Below, one piece after another: positions 21,193 to 31,696 of a stretch of 59,287 nt of DNA (within the stretch, counting starts at the first letter, position 1; each line of letters opens with the position of its first letter). The notes beneath the pieces are model-generated. The model made no database searches. It saw nothing but the letters and a program-made list of their open reading frames with translations, and was not told the DNA's origin. This DNA comes from Byssothecium circinans (Eukaryota; Ascomycota; Dothideomycetes; Pleosporales; Massarinaceae), in contig ML976993.1 in the NCBI GenBank assembly GCA_010015675.1, positions 757,726 to 817,012 on the forward strand, given 5' to 3'. A program made the position numbers and the translations under genes.

Positions 21193-24100
21193 ATGTCGTC
21201 TTACCCCGACACTCCGGTCATCCACAACCATACTTTCATGGAAAGGCTTCTCCTTATCCTCTTAGATCCCCTTGAAGACCCCATACACTCCATATCCCGC
21301 GCCCTCGATGTCGAGGACCCCGGCCAAGTAGCCACCACCATCGGCTGGACATTCTTCATAGCCTTCCTCTTGTCGATCTTCTGTACCTTGTATCTCGGCC
21401 ACAGTTCGCTCTACAGGACTCTGCTTACAAGACACATACGAAATAGTAGAGATGGTATTGATAAAACTACTCAGATGTTAGCCAGTGTTGAGCATATGGT
21501 GACTCAGACAAATTCAGCCACTGGGACTGGGAAAACTCAGACTTATCCGACGATTCAGGACCAGGAGTTCCGAGAGCAAAAGGCCCCGGAAGCCGCTAGA
21601 AGGTTCGGGGATAATGTCATAGAGGCTGCCAAAAAGAGACTTGATGAGGAGAAAGCGGAGACTGAGCAGGAAGGATCTCGAGTTGGAGGCTTGACCGCAC
21701 AGACTCACCTGTTGAAAAAGAAGCAGGGACAAGATAGTGCCGATCTCGATGCCGAAAAGAAAGAGGTCATTAACCTGCAAAGCGAGATTGAGATACTGAA
21801 GCAGCAAAACGAAGACGCGGAGAAGAAATGCATGAATGACAAGGAAAAGTTGGAAAATGAGTTGAGTAAGGCAAATGAAAAGATTAAGCCAACCGACGCT
21901 GAAGGCCAGAAGCGCTTGAAGACGGACGAAGAGCAATTCAAAACCGCCCAAAAGGAATGCAAGAGCGACAAAGAGAAGCTAGAAAAAGAGTTAGCAGAAG
22001 CAATCGAGAAGATCAAGTCCAATGATATCAAAGCCCGAGAACGTTTGAGGGAAGCTGAGGAACAGCATGCTGAAGCCATTCTGAAGCTCACGAATAACGG
22101 AGATAGGGTTGATCATCAAATCGAAGACCTAAAGGGCGAGATTAACGCTGCTAACTCAGCTAAAAGAGCCGCGGAAGACAAGTTAGAGCAGGCGGAGGAG
22201 AAATTGAAGGATTTGGCCGAGACGAAGAAGGCTAGTGATAGTGCAGCCGAGAAGTACAGTAAAGAACTCAGTAAAACTAAGACGGAGAAGGAAGAGATCG
22301 AAAAGAAGCTGGCAAATGCGAACAAGGCACATTCTACTGCCAAAGAAGAGGTTGAGCGTGTCAAGAAAGAGCTCTCTACCACCGGCGAAGAGCTCACTAC
22401 TACCAAGGAGAAGCTCTCTACTGCCAACATCGCTAAAGAGAAATCCGAGCAAGATCTCAAGAATCAAACCAAGAGTCTCGAGGCTACGAAAAAGAGCAAC
22501 TCGGAATCATCAAAGCTCGTAGAGTCCTTTCAAAACGATCTTGCCCAAGCCAAGACCGAATTGGGGAAGACTCGAAAGGAACAAAAAGCCACCGAGGAAA
22601 AATTCGACCAAACCGACGCTGAGAGAGAAGCTTTCAAGAGGAAAATCAAAGAGCTACAGAGCACCCTCGCAAAGAGCGAAGCCGAGAAACAAGACCTCGA
22701 AAAAACCTCCAACTCAGCCCAAGACGACCTCAAAAAGAAGGTCGAGGAAACAGAGAAGAGTCTCCAATCCTCCGAGAAAGAGCTAGAAGATACCAAAAAG
22801 ACGCTCCAAGCCTGCGAAGCGACCAGAAAGAATCTCAAAGATCTAGAACAAAGCATCAAAGCCTATGAACAAGCCTGGGCAAAACAAGAGGACGACGCCA
22901 AACAAGCGCAGCGTAAGCTCGCTGAACGCAATATGCAGATAGAAGATCTCCAGAAGCGGTTGGAAGAAGCGCTGAAACTAGTACCGGAGGAAGAGCTAGT
23001 GAATTTGACGCCTTGCGATGAGGACATGACGCGGAGGTGGAAAATCGCACAGGCCGGAATCCTTGGAAAGAGAGGTGAGGAGACTGAGACTAAAACGCCA
23101 ACTAAGCAGAGTAAGAATCCTGCTGCGCCGAAGTTGACCTGGGCCGAGGAAACAGAGGAGGCAGAACGTTATCCGGATCCTCCAATAATACCGCCTCCGA
23201 CCATGACGGAGCACGAAAAGGCAATGAAAAAACTCAAACCGGTTCTTCTAACCACGGCACCTCCGACTACAGCGGAGCCCCAAACTGCGCCGACGATACC
23301 GCCTTTGACTCCGACGGATCCCGAAGATCCCCTAGGAGATGCAGATGTCCGGAGAACTCTACGCAGACTCGCCGAAAAACGCACAGAGCCCGTTTCCTAC
23401 TGTTCAGATTGCGGTAACCCACAGAAAGACCTCGAAAGCTACCACGACCACTTGCAGTACTGCCCATTATACCACCTGCCGCAGAATTGCCCTGAACCCG
23501 AGCCCGTCACCCGTTGCACCTTCGACCCCAAGACCGGTGCTCGCAAAGAAAGGTGGGCGAAATGGGGACCTTCAACGCCCGGCATAGTACCCCCAGAGGT
23601 GCTGAATCGCGAGAGGTTCCTTGGGTGGCACGAAGGCTTTCCTGAAGAGATGAAGGCGCGAAAAACACGCGAAGCAGATAATTACCTCAATCCAGCAGGG
23701 GACTGGTGCATGTTCTGTCCCGACCGCCGCACTTTCGAGGACCTGCGTGCCGAGGGGATTGATATCCCAACGCATTTAGAAGAGTGCCAATTCGTAGCTC
23801 CGATGAAGTCCCGTCGCCGCGTAAGACGCTGGAGTAATACGGGTAAAATGGAGCACCTCAGCAATTATCCATTGAAGGGTAGGTTCCTTTATGCTGAGGA
23901 AGTCCGCAATGAAGAAAAACCGCAAACGGAAAAGAAGATGACCCGTCTTGGTGATCAGATGGGTAATCATCCAACCGCGGATGACACGAAGTTCTTCTGC
24001 CCTGATTGTGGGGAGGAACAGACTGGCGGGGTTAAACCCTGGAAGACGGGGCATTTGAATAAATGTCGATTGTATCAATTGCCGCAGAACATCCCAATGC

Positions 24101-24900
24101 CTGAACCTGTCATCCGCGGCACGTTCGACAAGGATACTGGCGAACGACGCGAGCAATGGGCAGATTTTGGGCCAAAGAAACAGGTTAATGCTCCAGTGGA
24201 AGTTCTCATTGGTTCTGAAATAAACAGTTCGCAGAGAAAGTCAAAACCATACCAGCAATCAGATTCCAGGCCACCTAGAACTCGTGATATGATTATCGAG
24301 GGAGGATATTGCAAGTACTGTCCATACAAGACCACCCATGCACAGCTGGAAGCCGAAGGCCTTAATCTCCAGGAGCATTTCGAAGACTGCAAATCCAGGG
24401 CCCCGGTGATAAATGAAGCCCCAGCTGCTAGATGGCACGCTAAAACAGGTAAGAATGCGTTGGACTGGTTTGAAAAGGTGGATCGATACGTCTATCCGAA
24501 GGAATGTCGAGATGAGGCCGGGCCTCTGCCGCCGACAGAGCCTGCAGGAACCGCTGGAAAGGACGTACAGACGTGAGGAGACGTCCCTAAAACGGGAGGA
24601 GATGGCTCTGAAAGGGCGTCACAGGACGACACTCAAAAAGATGGCGCTTCAACGGGTGAAGAAGACGAGACTCCAGGAGACGAAAAAGACGAAAAAGGGT
24701 CAAAAGGCCCTAGGCAGCCTGGAGGTGGCCGTGGATCCGGACCGAGCACACCGACGACAGGTCCTGGTGGCGCTCCTGACCAAACATCCGGCACTTCTCA
24801 GAACTCTACAACCACTGCCACTCCTACTTCAACAACTAATGAACCTAAGAAGCTGGCTCGTCGCTTCGGCCTCCAAGGAACCAATCCATACGATAAATGA
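21193..24900 (+). CDS. Membrane-anchored coiled-coil protein with duplicated Cys/His module, about 1215 aa if spliced
   Basis: I know no family with this architecture. Residues 1-45 form a short N-terminus. About 50-72 is a single membrane span (TIGWTFFIAFLLSIFCTLYL). About 85-640 is a very long Lys/Glu-rich coiled coil. About 650-735 is a Pro/Thr-rich linker. Then two homologous modules of about 180 residues follow, starting at Cys737 and Cys936. Each has a C-x2-C-x15-17-H-x3-5-C finger, the motif LPQNxPxPEPVxR-TFD, then C-x2-C-P...H-x4-C. The frame meets TGA at 24574-24576 but stays open for 108 more codons to TGA at 24898-24900. A 60-bp GT-AG segment (24565-24624) removes the first stop in phase. 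If it is not spliced, the protein ends at residue 1127. The coiled-coil length suggests a tether or scaffold (inference). Confidence 0.8.
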
Positions 24901-25941
24901 TGAGCATGAGGATGACGATGACGATGACGATGGAAATTGAAGATGTGGAAATAGGACTTTGAGCGAAGGTGTCGAACAGATGGAATAAGTGTTATTGTTG
25001 TGTCGTATCAGAGACTTCTGCTGTTTTCTTTTTCCCTTTTGGTATTTCTGGGCGGATGTTAAAAGAGATGAGACAGGCGACGCGTTCCCGTCCGGCATTG
25101 AAGAGGGCTGATAATGACGTCATCGACTTTTTTTATTGGGCGTTCACAACAACCTTTGTACTTTGATTTATAGTTGAACAAAACGTTTCGCAATATCAGT
25201 TCTTTGGTTTTTGCAGCTTTCACCTTCCTTAAAGTTGATACGAGCTCGAATACCGCCCAAAAAAAGGATGCCTATATCAATTGAGGGACGACATCTGGAG
25301 GCTAGTGCAACATTGATAAGAAAGAATACATGCAAGAACGTATTCCAATTCCACTGTTTTCCGTAGCCCTGAAGTTCAAATGGTCACCATGGCGCATATG
25401 TGGTGCCCGGGTGGAAAAAATGTCTAGTCACGTGGAATCTGCTGACCTAAGAACTTCCCCCTGTCTTCGCCCAGCGCGATTTATCCTCACACCATCTCTC
25501 CAATATCTCTCCCGCGTTCCTGGTACTATCATGCTTATATTTCCAATTCCTCGTGTCTGCAATGCCTTCCTATCTAGCACGCCAACCGGGTTGACGGTGT
25601 TCTAGTCACCCTTGGCACTGATGTCGTTTTCTTGTCTAACTTAACCGCCTTCTTGATTCGGCAGCTCGTATGCGCACGACGATCACGCCAATATGCCTAT
25701 CAACAACGGCGGCGCGCTCTGTACGAGTATTTAAGATTGCGTTGACGCCTTCTTGAGAGTGACAGGAGTTCGCAGGTTCTTCTCTGCGATTTCTTGCGCG
25801 ACATCCGGTTTTTGTTGGTACGGGGTTACGTGACTGCAGCTTTTCAACATTTGAAGGTATGAAGGCCAATTCCACTGTACACATAAGGGATATATTTCGC
25901 GAGAGGAATCGAATCTTACAATCATTTTCCAGATACTCGCA
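24901..25941. other. Intergenic
   Basis: No supported gene. A perfect TGACGTCA (CRE, bZIP site) lies at 25115-25122 and a TCACGTG near 25428. The sequence just upstream of 25942 is mixed with no clear TATA. Short frames here have no protein-like features. Confidence 0.4.
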
Positions 25942-28317
25942 ATGCTGTCGTTTTCGTTTCTTGCGGCAATTCTGCCGTTCGTCCATGCAATTGATCCTCC
26001 CCGCTTCCCGCATCAACCACTCGGGAACGGCACAAAACGCCTCACCTACAATGTGACGACCGATTCGCCCGGCGCACTCACAGCCTCCACGCGAACCCTA
26101 AACTGGGTGAGCACTGGTAAAGACGGCGACTATATCTATACTGGTTCCGATGGCTCTTTTCTATTTGAAAACATCGCGACTGGTGAATCGTCCACTTTCC
26201 TGTCAGCCGACAAGATCCCGGACGATTACCATGACTACTTCATCTCGCCGGATGCAAGTCGCGTGCTCTGGGCTGTCAACTACACCAAGCAGTATCGCCA
26301 TTCATACTTTGCGGATTATTTGGTCCAGGATGTTGAATCGGGCGAGGTGACACCCCTCGTGCCTACATCTACCGGCGATATTCAATACGCGGAGTGGAAC
26401 CCGACTTCGGACAAGCAAATCGCATTTGTGCAAAGCAACGACCTCTTCATCTGGAACGATGGCGAAATCGCGCAAATCACCGACAACGGCGGTCCCGACT
26501 GGTTCAATGCTGTGCCAGATTGGGTGTACGAGGAGGAAATCTTTGGCGATCGCTACACGCTCTGGTGGTCACCTGATGGCAAGTACATCGCGTACCTCTC
26601 CTTCAACGAGACAGGTGTAGAGACATACCGTATTTCCTACTACATGGACAACCAGGCTGTTGCGCCAGTCTACCCACGTGAGCTGGAGCTACGATACCCC
26701 AAGGTTGGAACAAAGAACCCCACGGTTGGCTTCAATTTGCTTGATGTCGAAGCGCTCAAGTCCACCAACATTCCCATCACAGCGTGGCCCGAAGACAACC
26801 TTGTGATTGGCGAGGTTGCGTGGGTCACGGATGAGCATGCGAAGGTCATATACCGGGCCTACAATCGCGTTCAAGATAAGGAGAAGCTCGTTGTGGTCGA
26901 TGTACCATCTGGTTCATCTTCCATTGTTCGCGAGCGGGATGGCTCCGACGGATGGCTTGAGACTAAACTCCAGCTAACCTACATTGGCGCCGTCTCTGAC
27001 AGCAATGCTACGTATAGCAACTCATCGGGCGAATACTATCTCGACTACTCGGACGAAAACGGATGGAACCACATCTACCTCTTCCCCGTCAATGGAGGCG
27101 AGAAGATTGCACTGACATCCGGGGAGTGGGAAGTCCGAGCAATTCTCAAGATTGACCAAAAGCGCGGTATCGTCTACTATTCTTCGACGGAGCACCACAG
27201 CACCGAGAGCCACGTCTACTCCGTCTCGTACAAGACCGGAAAGAAGACCGCACTGGTGGATGACACCGTTGCCGCATTCTGGACCGCCTCATTCTCATCT
27301 GGCGGCTCCTACTACGTCTTACGGTACGCTGGGCCTGACGTTCCTTACCAGGAGCTGTACGCCATAAACTCCACTACCCCTCTTCGTACCATCACGGATA
27401 ACAAAAGGCTCTACGACACGCTCCAAACCTACAACCTCAATAACATCACCTACCACGAGCTCCAACACCCCTCAGGCTACACCCTCAACGCAATGCTCCG
27501 TCTCCCTCCCAACTTCGACCCCTCCAAGAAATACCCCGCCATTCTACTCCCATACGGAGGCCCCAACGCCCAAGAAGTAACCAAGTCGTTCAATTCTCTA
27601 AATTGGAAAGCATACATTGCCTCGGAACCCGAGCTAGAGTACATAACTTTCACAGTCGACAACCGCGGCACAGGTTTCAAAGGCCGCAAGTTCCGCTCAG
27701 CCGTAGCTTCCAACCTCGGAGACCTCGAAGCGCAAGACCAAGTCTGGGCCGCAAAGGAGCTAGCCAAGTACAGTTTCATAGACGAGAAACACATCGGTAT
27801 CTGGGGCTGGTCCTACGGCGGCTATCTCTCGGCCAAAGTCATCGAACTCAACGATCCCATCATCTCCTTCGGCCTTATCACCGCCCCTGTCTCCGACTGG
27901 CGCTTCTACGACTCCCTCTACACCGAACGCTACATGAAGACCCCCACGCTCAACCCCGCCGGCTACAACAAATCGCGCGTCCACGACTCCACGGGCTTCA
28001 AGAGCATCACTGGCGGCTTCGTCATTCAGCACGGCACCGGCGACGATAACGTGCATTTCCAGAACTCGGCCGCGCTGGTGGATCTGCTGATGGGCGATCG
28101 CGTGAGCCCCGAGAAGATGCAGAATACGTATTTCCCCGACTCGGATCATGGTATTAGTTTCCATAATAATGGGAGGTTTTTGTACCGGCAGTTGAGTAAG
28201 TTTCTGTTTGAGGAGAGGAAGAGAGAGGGGGATCGGAAGGAGGGCCATCAGTGGAGTAGGAGGGGGGAGGATGCGATGGAGGCGAAGGCGAGGCCGTGGA
28301 AGGTTTGGAGTGCGTGA
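25942..28317 (+). CDS. Secreted dipeptidyl peptidase IV (S9B), 791 aa
   Basis: A serine peptidase that removes Xaa-Pro or Xaa-Ala dipeptides from N-termini of extracellular peptides. It has one exon. There is a signal peptide, MLSFSFLAAILPFVHA, and no internal membrane anchor, so it is the secreted DPP4 type rather than the vacuolar type. Residues about 60-500 form the beta-propeller, including the DWVYEEEIF Glu motif that binds the substrate N-terminus. The C-terminal alpha/beta-hydrolase domain carries GWSYGG (nucleophile Ser624), GTGDDNVHFQNS (Asp701/702) and DSDHGI (His736), a complete triad. Many N-x-S/T sites are present. The last 40 residues (KREGDRKEGHQWSRRGEDAM) are a basic, polar tail. 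The length fits fungal DPP4 (about 770). Confidence 0.95.
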   Translation: MLSFSFLAAILPFVHAIDPPRFPHQPLGNGTKRLTYNVTTDSPGALTASTRTLNWVSTGKDGDYIYTGSDGSFLFENIATGESSTFLSADKIPDDYHDYFISPDASRVLWAVNYTKQYRHSYFADYLVQDVESGEVTPLVPTSTGDIQYAEWNPTSDKQIAFVQSNDLFIWNDGEIAQITDNGGPDWFNAVPDWVYEEEIFGDRYTLWWSPDGKYIAYLSFNETGVETYRISYYMDNQAVAPVYPRELELRYPKVGTKNPTVGFNLLDVEALKSTNIPITAWPEDNLVIGEVAWVTDEHAKVIYRAYNRVQDKEKLVVVDVPSGSSSIVRERDGSDGWLETKLQLTYIGAVSDSNATYSNSSGEYYLDYSDENGWNHIYLFPVNGGEKIALTSGEWEVRAILKIDQKRGIVYYSSTEHHSTESHVYSVSYKTGKKTALVDDTVAAFWTASFSSGGSYYVLRYAGPDVPYQELYAINSTTPLRTITDNKRLYDTLQTYNLNNITYHELQHPSGYTLNAMLRLPPNFDPSKKYPAILLPYGGPNAQEVTKSFNSLNWKAYIASEPELEYITFTVDNRGTGFKGRKFRSAVASNLGDLEAQDQVWAAKELAKYSFIDEKHIGIWGWSYGGYLSAKVIELNDPIISFGLITAPVSDWRFYDSLYTERYMKTPTLNPAGYNKSRVHDSTGFKSITGGFVIQHGTGDDNVHFQNSAALVDLLMGDRVSPEKMQNTYFPDSDHGISFHNNGRFLYRQLSKFLFEERKREGDRKEGHQWSRRGEDAMEAKARPWKVWSA

Positions 28318-28534
28318 AAGGAGAGGTTTTGTAAGTCGTGGGGGAAAAAAGGGTGATGTTGTGTTACGCGTATAGCTGTACGGCTTTTGTATGTATATTT
28401 TTAAAACTAAGATATTCTTCATCACAGAGTTATGAGTGCCTAGTCCCTGATCATCTCTAAATAATCTATAAAGAACATCTATGTATCACAAGCCCACCGC
28501 CAGAACTCTAACAAGTACAGCTACAAACCTCGCC

Positions 28535-29178
28535 TCAACTCCCACCAACCCAGCAGCAGCACTCTTCCCCATCCCGCTCCCCACTCGCCGCCGCACTCCC
28601 TGTCCCCGAATTCGTCGGATGCGGTTCCGTAGACGTCCTATTCGATGCCGTCCCCGCACTCACAAAAGCCCTCGCATTCTGCCTCAATTGCCCTGCGCAG
28701 CCGCCAACACATCATGCACCTCCCCCGAAATTTCCCTCTACATTACTAAACGCACACTCCACACCCGTCGCATTCCCCATGCAATTCCCCGTCGCCACTT
28801 TCGCAGACGCGCTGAGCACAGGCCGCGGTTTGCCGGCAGTAAAGGGTGCGTTTCTGATAGTGCTAGCGTAGGAGCAGGCGGCTAGGCCTTTGAAGGCGCG
28901 GTGCTCAAGCGTGCAGTGCCCAGCATTCATACAGGCGAGTTTGGAGAAGTGGTTGCCGGTGGTGCAGGGGGTGATGGACGTTTTTCGCAAGAGGGTTTAG
29001 AAGAGGATGCGGGCTTGGGGGAGATGAATGTGGTGGTTGTATTTGGGAAGCCGGCTAAGGCGGTTTGCCGGGTTTCGGAGCCGTTGGTGTTGAAGGAGAA
29101 GGGGGAGTAGTTTTCTAGGGAAGATACGAATTCGGTCTCTGCAATGAGTGAACTTTGCGAGTTGAGTCGCAATGCCAT
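28535..29178 (-). pseudogene. Broken small Cys-containing protein gene
   Basis: Three adjoining minus-strand segments have coding-like codon use (C-rich third positions) but lie in different frames. The first is 29178 to about 28990 (ETEFVSSLENYSPFSFNTNG...). The second, about 28985 to 28712, reads CTTGNHFSKLACMNAGHCTL and then SYASTIRNAPF...VATGNCMGNATGVECAFS. After a TGA there is a Ser/Thr/Gly-rich run to 28535. No GT-AG intron joins the first two, and the TGA lies in an otherwise open frame. I read this as a gene disabled by a frameshift near the AAAAA at about 28985 and a nonsense change, or as sequencing errors. The evenly spaced Cys residues suggest an extracellular protein. The family was not recognised. 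Confidence 0.4.
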
Positions 29179-29222
29179 CCCTAATGATATATAGGCGGTC
29201 GTTGACCACCAAAGCAGAATTA

Positions 29223-30485
29223 TCAGTGTATCTTCTTCGCTTGCATCTTTAAAGCTAGTGCCTCCGCAATGTCAAGAGCAAAGCCTTCGTCGTTAACAGC
29301 ACGACCATCTTCGACAATCTTGATACCAGTGCCAGAGAGGCCGTTCTTGATGGCTTCAAACATCGCGACATCGGCTTCAGGATCTGCAAACGGTCCATCG
29401 GGCGTTGAGATCATGCTTATCCCCCCTGCCGGTAGCCACACCTCGACTAAACTCTGGTCTATTGTGTGACTTTTCAATTTTGTCGCGATAAATCTTCCGA
29501 CTTCTACCGCTTCTTCTTTCGATGTCCTCATCAACGTGACGACGGGATTGTGCTCGTACAAATTTCGTCCTCGGTACTTTTCTGGAACTGTTGGTTTTGG
29601 TCCGAAGTTTGTCATATCCGTTGCGCCGACAGAGATGATATTCGGTATCCCAGCATTCGCAGCGGCTTCGAGCCGTGTAGGTCCAGCGTCCATTACACCT
29701 CCAGTTAAGTGGTCGCATATCTCAGTCGTGGTGAGATCCAGCACTGCATCGAGACCACCCTCGCGGACGAGTCGCTCCATAGCTTTTCCACCGTGGCCAG
29801 TAGCGTGGAATACATACGTTTCGATCTCGTATGTCGACTCGAGATTCTTCCGTATCATGTCGACTGCTGGGGTAGTCACTCCGAACATGGTGAGCCCAAC
29901 TCTTTTCTTTGAAGACGCAGTTTTGATGTTTGTTCTTGACTCATATGATCGCGCCATGCCCGCAATAGCAGCACCAGCATTGCTCAAAACATTGCGTAAA
30001 AGCTGGTTCAGACCCGCCACATCGACCACAGAATACATGAGCGTTATATCCGTCTCTTCTACAATAGGTCCTGTATCTCCGCTCGCCACTGTCGAGACAA
30101 TCATTTTCGGAAGCCCGATCGGTAGCGCTTCTCTCATGACGGCTGATGCCAGTGACGTGCCTCCGGATCCTCCTGCCGCGATAATGCCGTGAATCGAACC
30201 TTTGTTGAAAAGACTTTGTACAGCTTTCGCCGCGCAAGCTGCCATGAATTTGATCACTTCGCCACGAGGTAGCTGACCTACTTCTTTACCCTCGCCATAA
30301 TCCTGTACCAGCTCGCTTTGTGTGATGGAGATTGCTTCATGTTGAACTGGATGGCGCCCCACGTCGATGAGTGTGACGTCAATGCTGGAATCTGACTGTT
30401 TGACTGCATCGCGGAGGAAAAGTAATTCATCCAATTTAGTGTCGCACGTGCCCAGAAGGACTACTATGGTCATAATGAGCTTCAA
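29223..30485 (-). CDS. Tm-1-like ATP-binding domain protein (UPF0261), 420 aa
   Basis: A single-exon homologue of the UPF0261/Tm-1-like N-terminal domain, two Rossmann-like lobes. It opens with TIVVLLGTCDTKLDELLFLRD, the family's start motif. The first lobe has a Gly-rich IIAAGGSGGTSLASAVMREA (about residue 100-120). The second lobe has MFGVTTPAVDMIRKNLE, VFHATGHGGKAMERLVREGG and IISVGATDMTNFG. The C-terminal part carries EVWLPAGGISMISTPDGPFADPEAD, also typical. The enzymatic role is not established for the family. It is divergent from the gene at 30795, whose product matches the other half of plant Tm-1. The two starts are 309 bp apart, so they probably share a promoter. Confidence 0.93.
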   Translation of the reverse strand: MKLIMTIVVLLGTCDTKLDELLFLRDAVKQSDSSIDVTLIDVGRHPVQHEAISITQSELVQDYGEGKEVGQLPRGEVIKFMAACAAKAVQSLFNKGSIHGIIAAGGSGGTSLASAVMREALPIGLPKMIVSTVASGDTGPIVEETDITLMYSVVDVAGLNQLLRNVLSNAGAAIAGMARSYESRTNIKTASSKKRVGLTMFGVTTPAVDMIRKNLESTYEIETYVFHATGHGGKAMERLVREGGLDAVLDLTTTEICDHLTGGVMDAGPTRLEAAANAGIPNIISVGATDMTNFGPKPTVPEKYRGRNLYEHNPVVTLMRTSKEEAVEVGRFIATKLKSHTIDQSLVEVWLPAGGISMISTPDGPFADPEADVAMFEAIKNGLSGTGIKIVEDGRAVNDEGFALDIAEALALKMQAKKIH

Positions 30486-30794
30486 TTCGAGGGGAGGGGA
30501 AGGCGTGTTGTGTATTGTTGTGTTGGTGTTGTTTTGAGGGCGGGAGGCCTACGTCCTTTAGTGTTAAGAATTATGAGAAAAGCTGAAAATCAAAACACTA
30601 ACACCAGTATACAATTATGATGCTGATGTAGTTGTACGCCGTGGTAGGGGCGTTGATCAGTTATGAGAGAAATAGTCTATCATTAGTCATCCCATTCCCC
30701 GCTCCTAGTGCTCCCCCGCTTCATATGACGTCAGCGTACTTATATTCCTTTTCATCTCGTCCTTTTCGTCTCGTATAAAACACATATCTTCAGG
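30486..30794. promoter_or_regulatory. Bidirectional promoter of the Tm-1-like gene pair
   Basis: A 309-bp spacer lies between two divergent start codons. A perfect bZIP/CRE palindrome TGACGTCA lies at 30726-30733, about 60 bp from the right-hand start. C/T-rich runs lie next to the 30795 start. Shared control of the two genes is inferred from the arrangement and the family association. Confidence 0.5.
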
Positions 30795-31696
30795 ATGACG
30801 CCCTCTAGTAGCCGAAAAGAAATACTACGAAACCTCCGCGCCCAAATCGACAATGGTAGCATTATCGTCGGAGCTGGCGCCGGCATCGGTCTCTCTGCAA
30901 AATTCGTTGAAGAAGGTGGCGGCGACTTGATTATTATATATAACAGCGGGCGATTTCGCATGGCTGGCAGAGGCTCATTGGCAGGTCTGATGCCGTATGG
31001 AAATGCGAACGAGGTGGTTCTTGAAATGGTACGTAAAATACATTCATCCTGTCAATATCATGAACTTGTTGCAGCTAACCACGTGACCAGGCGAACGAAG
31101 TCCTTCCAATCGTCAAGAAGACGCCAGTACTAGCCGGCGTATGCGCAACTGATCCCTTCCGATCTATTCCTCGCTTTCTCGCCCAACTCAAAGACCTTGG
31201 TTTCGCCGGAGTGCAAAACTTTCCCACTGTTGGTCTAATCGATGGGCAGTTCCGCCAGAACCTTGAGGAAACAGGCATGGGCTACGACGCTGAAGTTGAG
31301 ATGATCCGGACCGCTCGTTCTCTCGATCTGTTGACCACGCCATACGCTTTCAACATCGATGAAGCCCGAAAGATGGCTGAGGCGGGCGCAGATGTCATTG
31401 TTGCGCACATGGGCTTGACGACATCAGGCAGTATTGGCGCGACCAGTGGGAAGAGTCTGGATGACAGTGTGAAATTAGTGCAAGAGATTAGGGATGTGGC
31501 AGCGGAGGTCAATGAGGAGGTTATCGTGCTATGTCATGGCGGGCCGATTGCGAAGCCAGAGGATGCAAAATATGTTATTGATAGAACAAAGGGTGTGCAT
31601 GGGTTCTATGGGGCGAGTTCTATGGAGAGGTTGCCGGTCGAAGAAGCGATTACGAAAATTACCAAGACATTCAAAGAACTGAAGCCGGGAACTTGA
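30795..31696 (+). CDS. TIM-barrel protein of the PEP-hydrolase/Tm-1 C-terminal family, 279 aa
   Basis: Two exons, 30795-31028 and 31091-31696, join in phase 0 across a 62-bp intron. The beta/alpha-barrel sequence starts with [20 protein letters not shown], continues with [32 protein letters not shown], then [47 protein letters not shown] and [14 protein letters not shown], and ends with [15 protein letters not shown]. These are the hallmark segments of the family annotated as TIM-barrel signal transduction protein or phosphoenolpyruvate hydrolase-like. In tomato Tm-1 this domain follows the UPF0261 domain in one chain; here it is a separate gene transcribed away from it. The biochemical substrate is unproven. 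Confidence 0.92.

Noticed and set aside
24413..24940. Alternative-frame open stretch over the 3' end of the coiled-coil gene
   Set aside because: Basic low-complexity translation; the main frame continues with better composition through 24900.
28481..28885. 134-codon plus-strand frame after the DPP4 gene
   Set aside because: Arg/Pro-rich shadow of the minus-strand coding-like segments.
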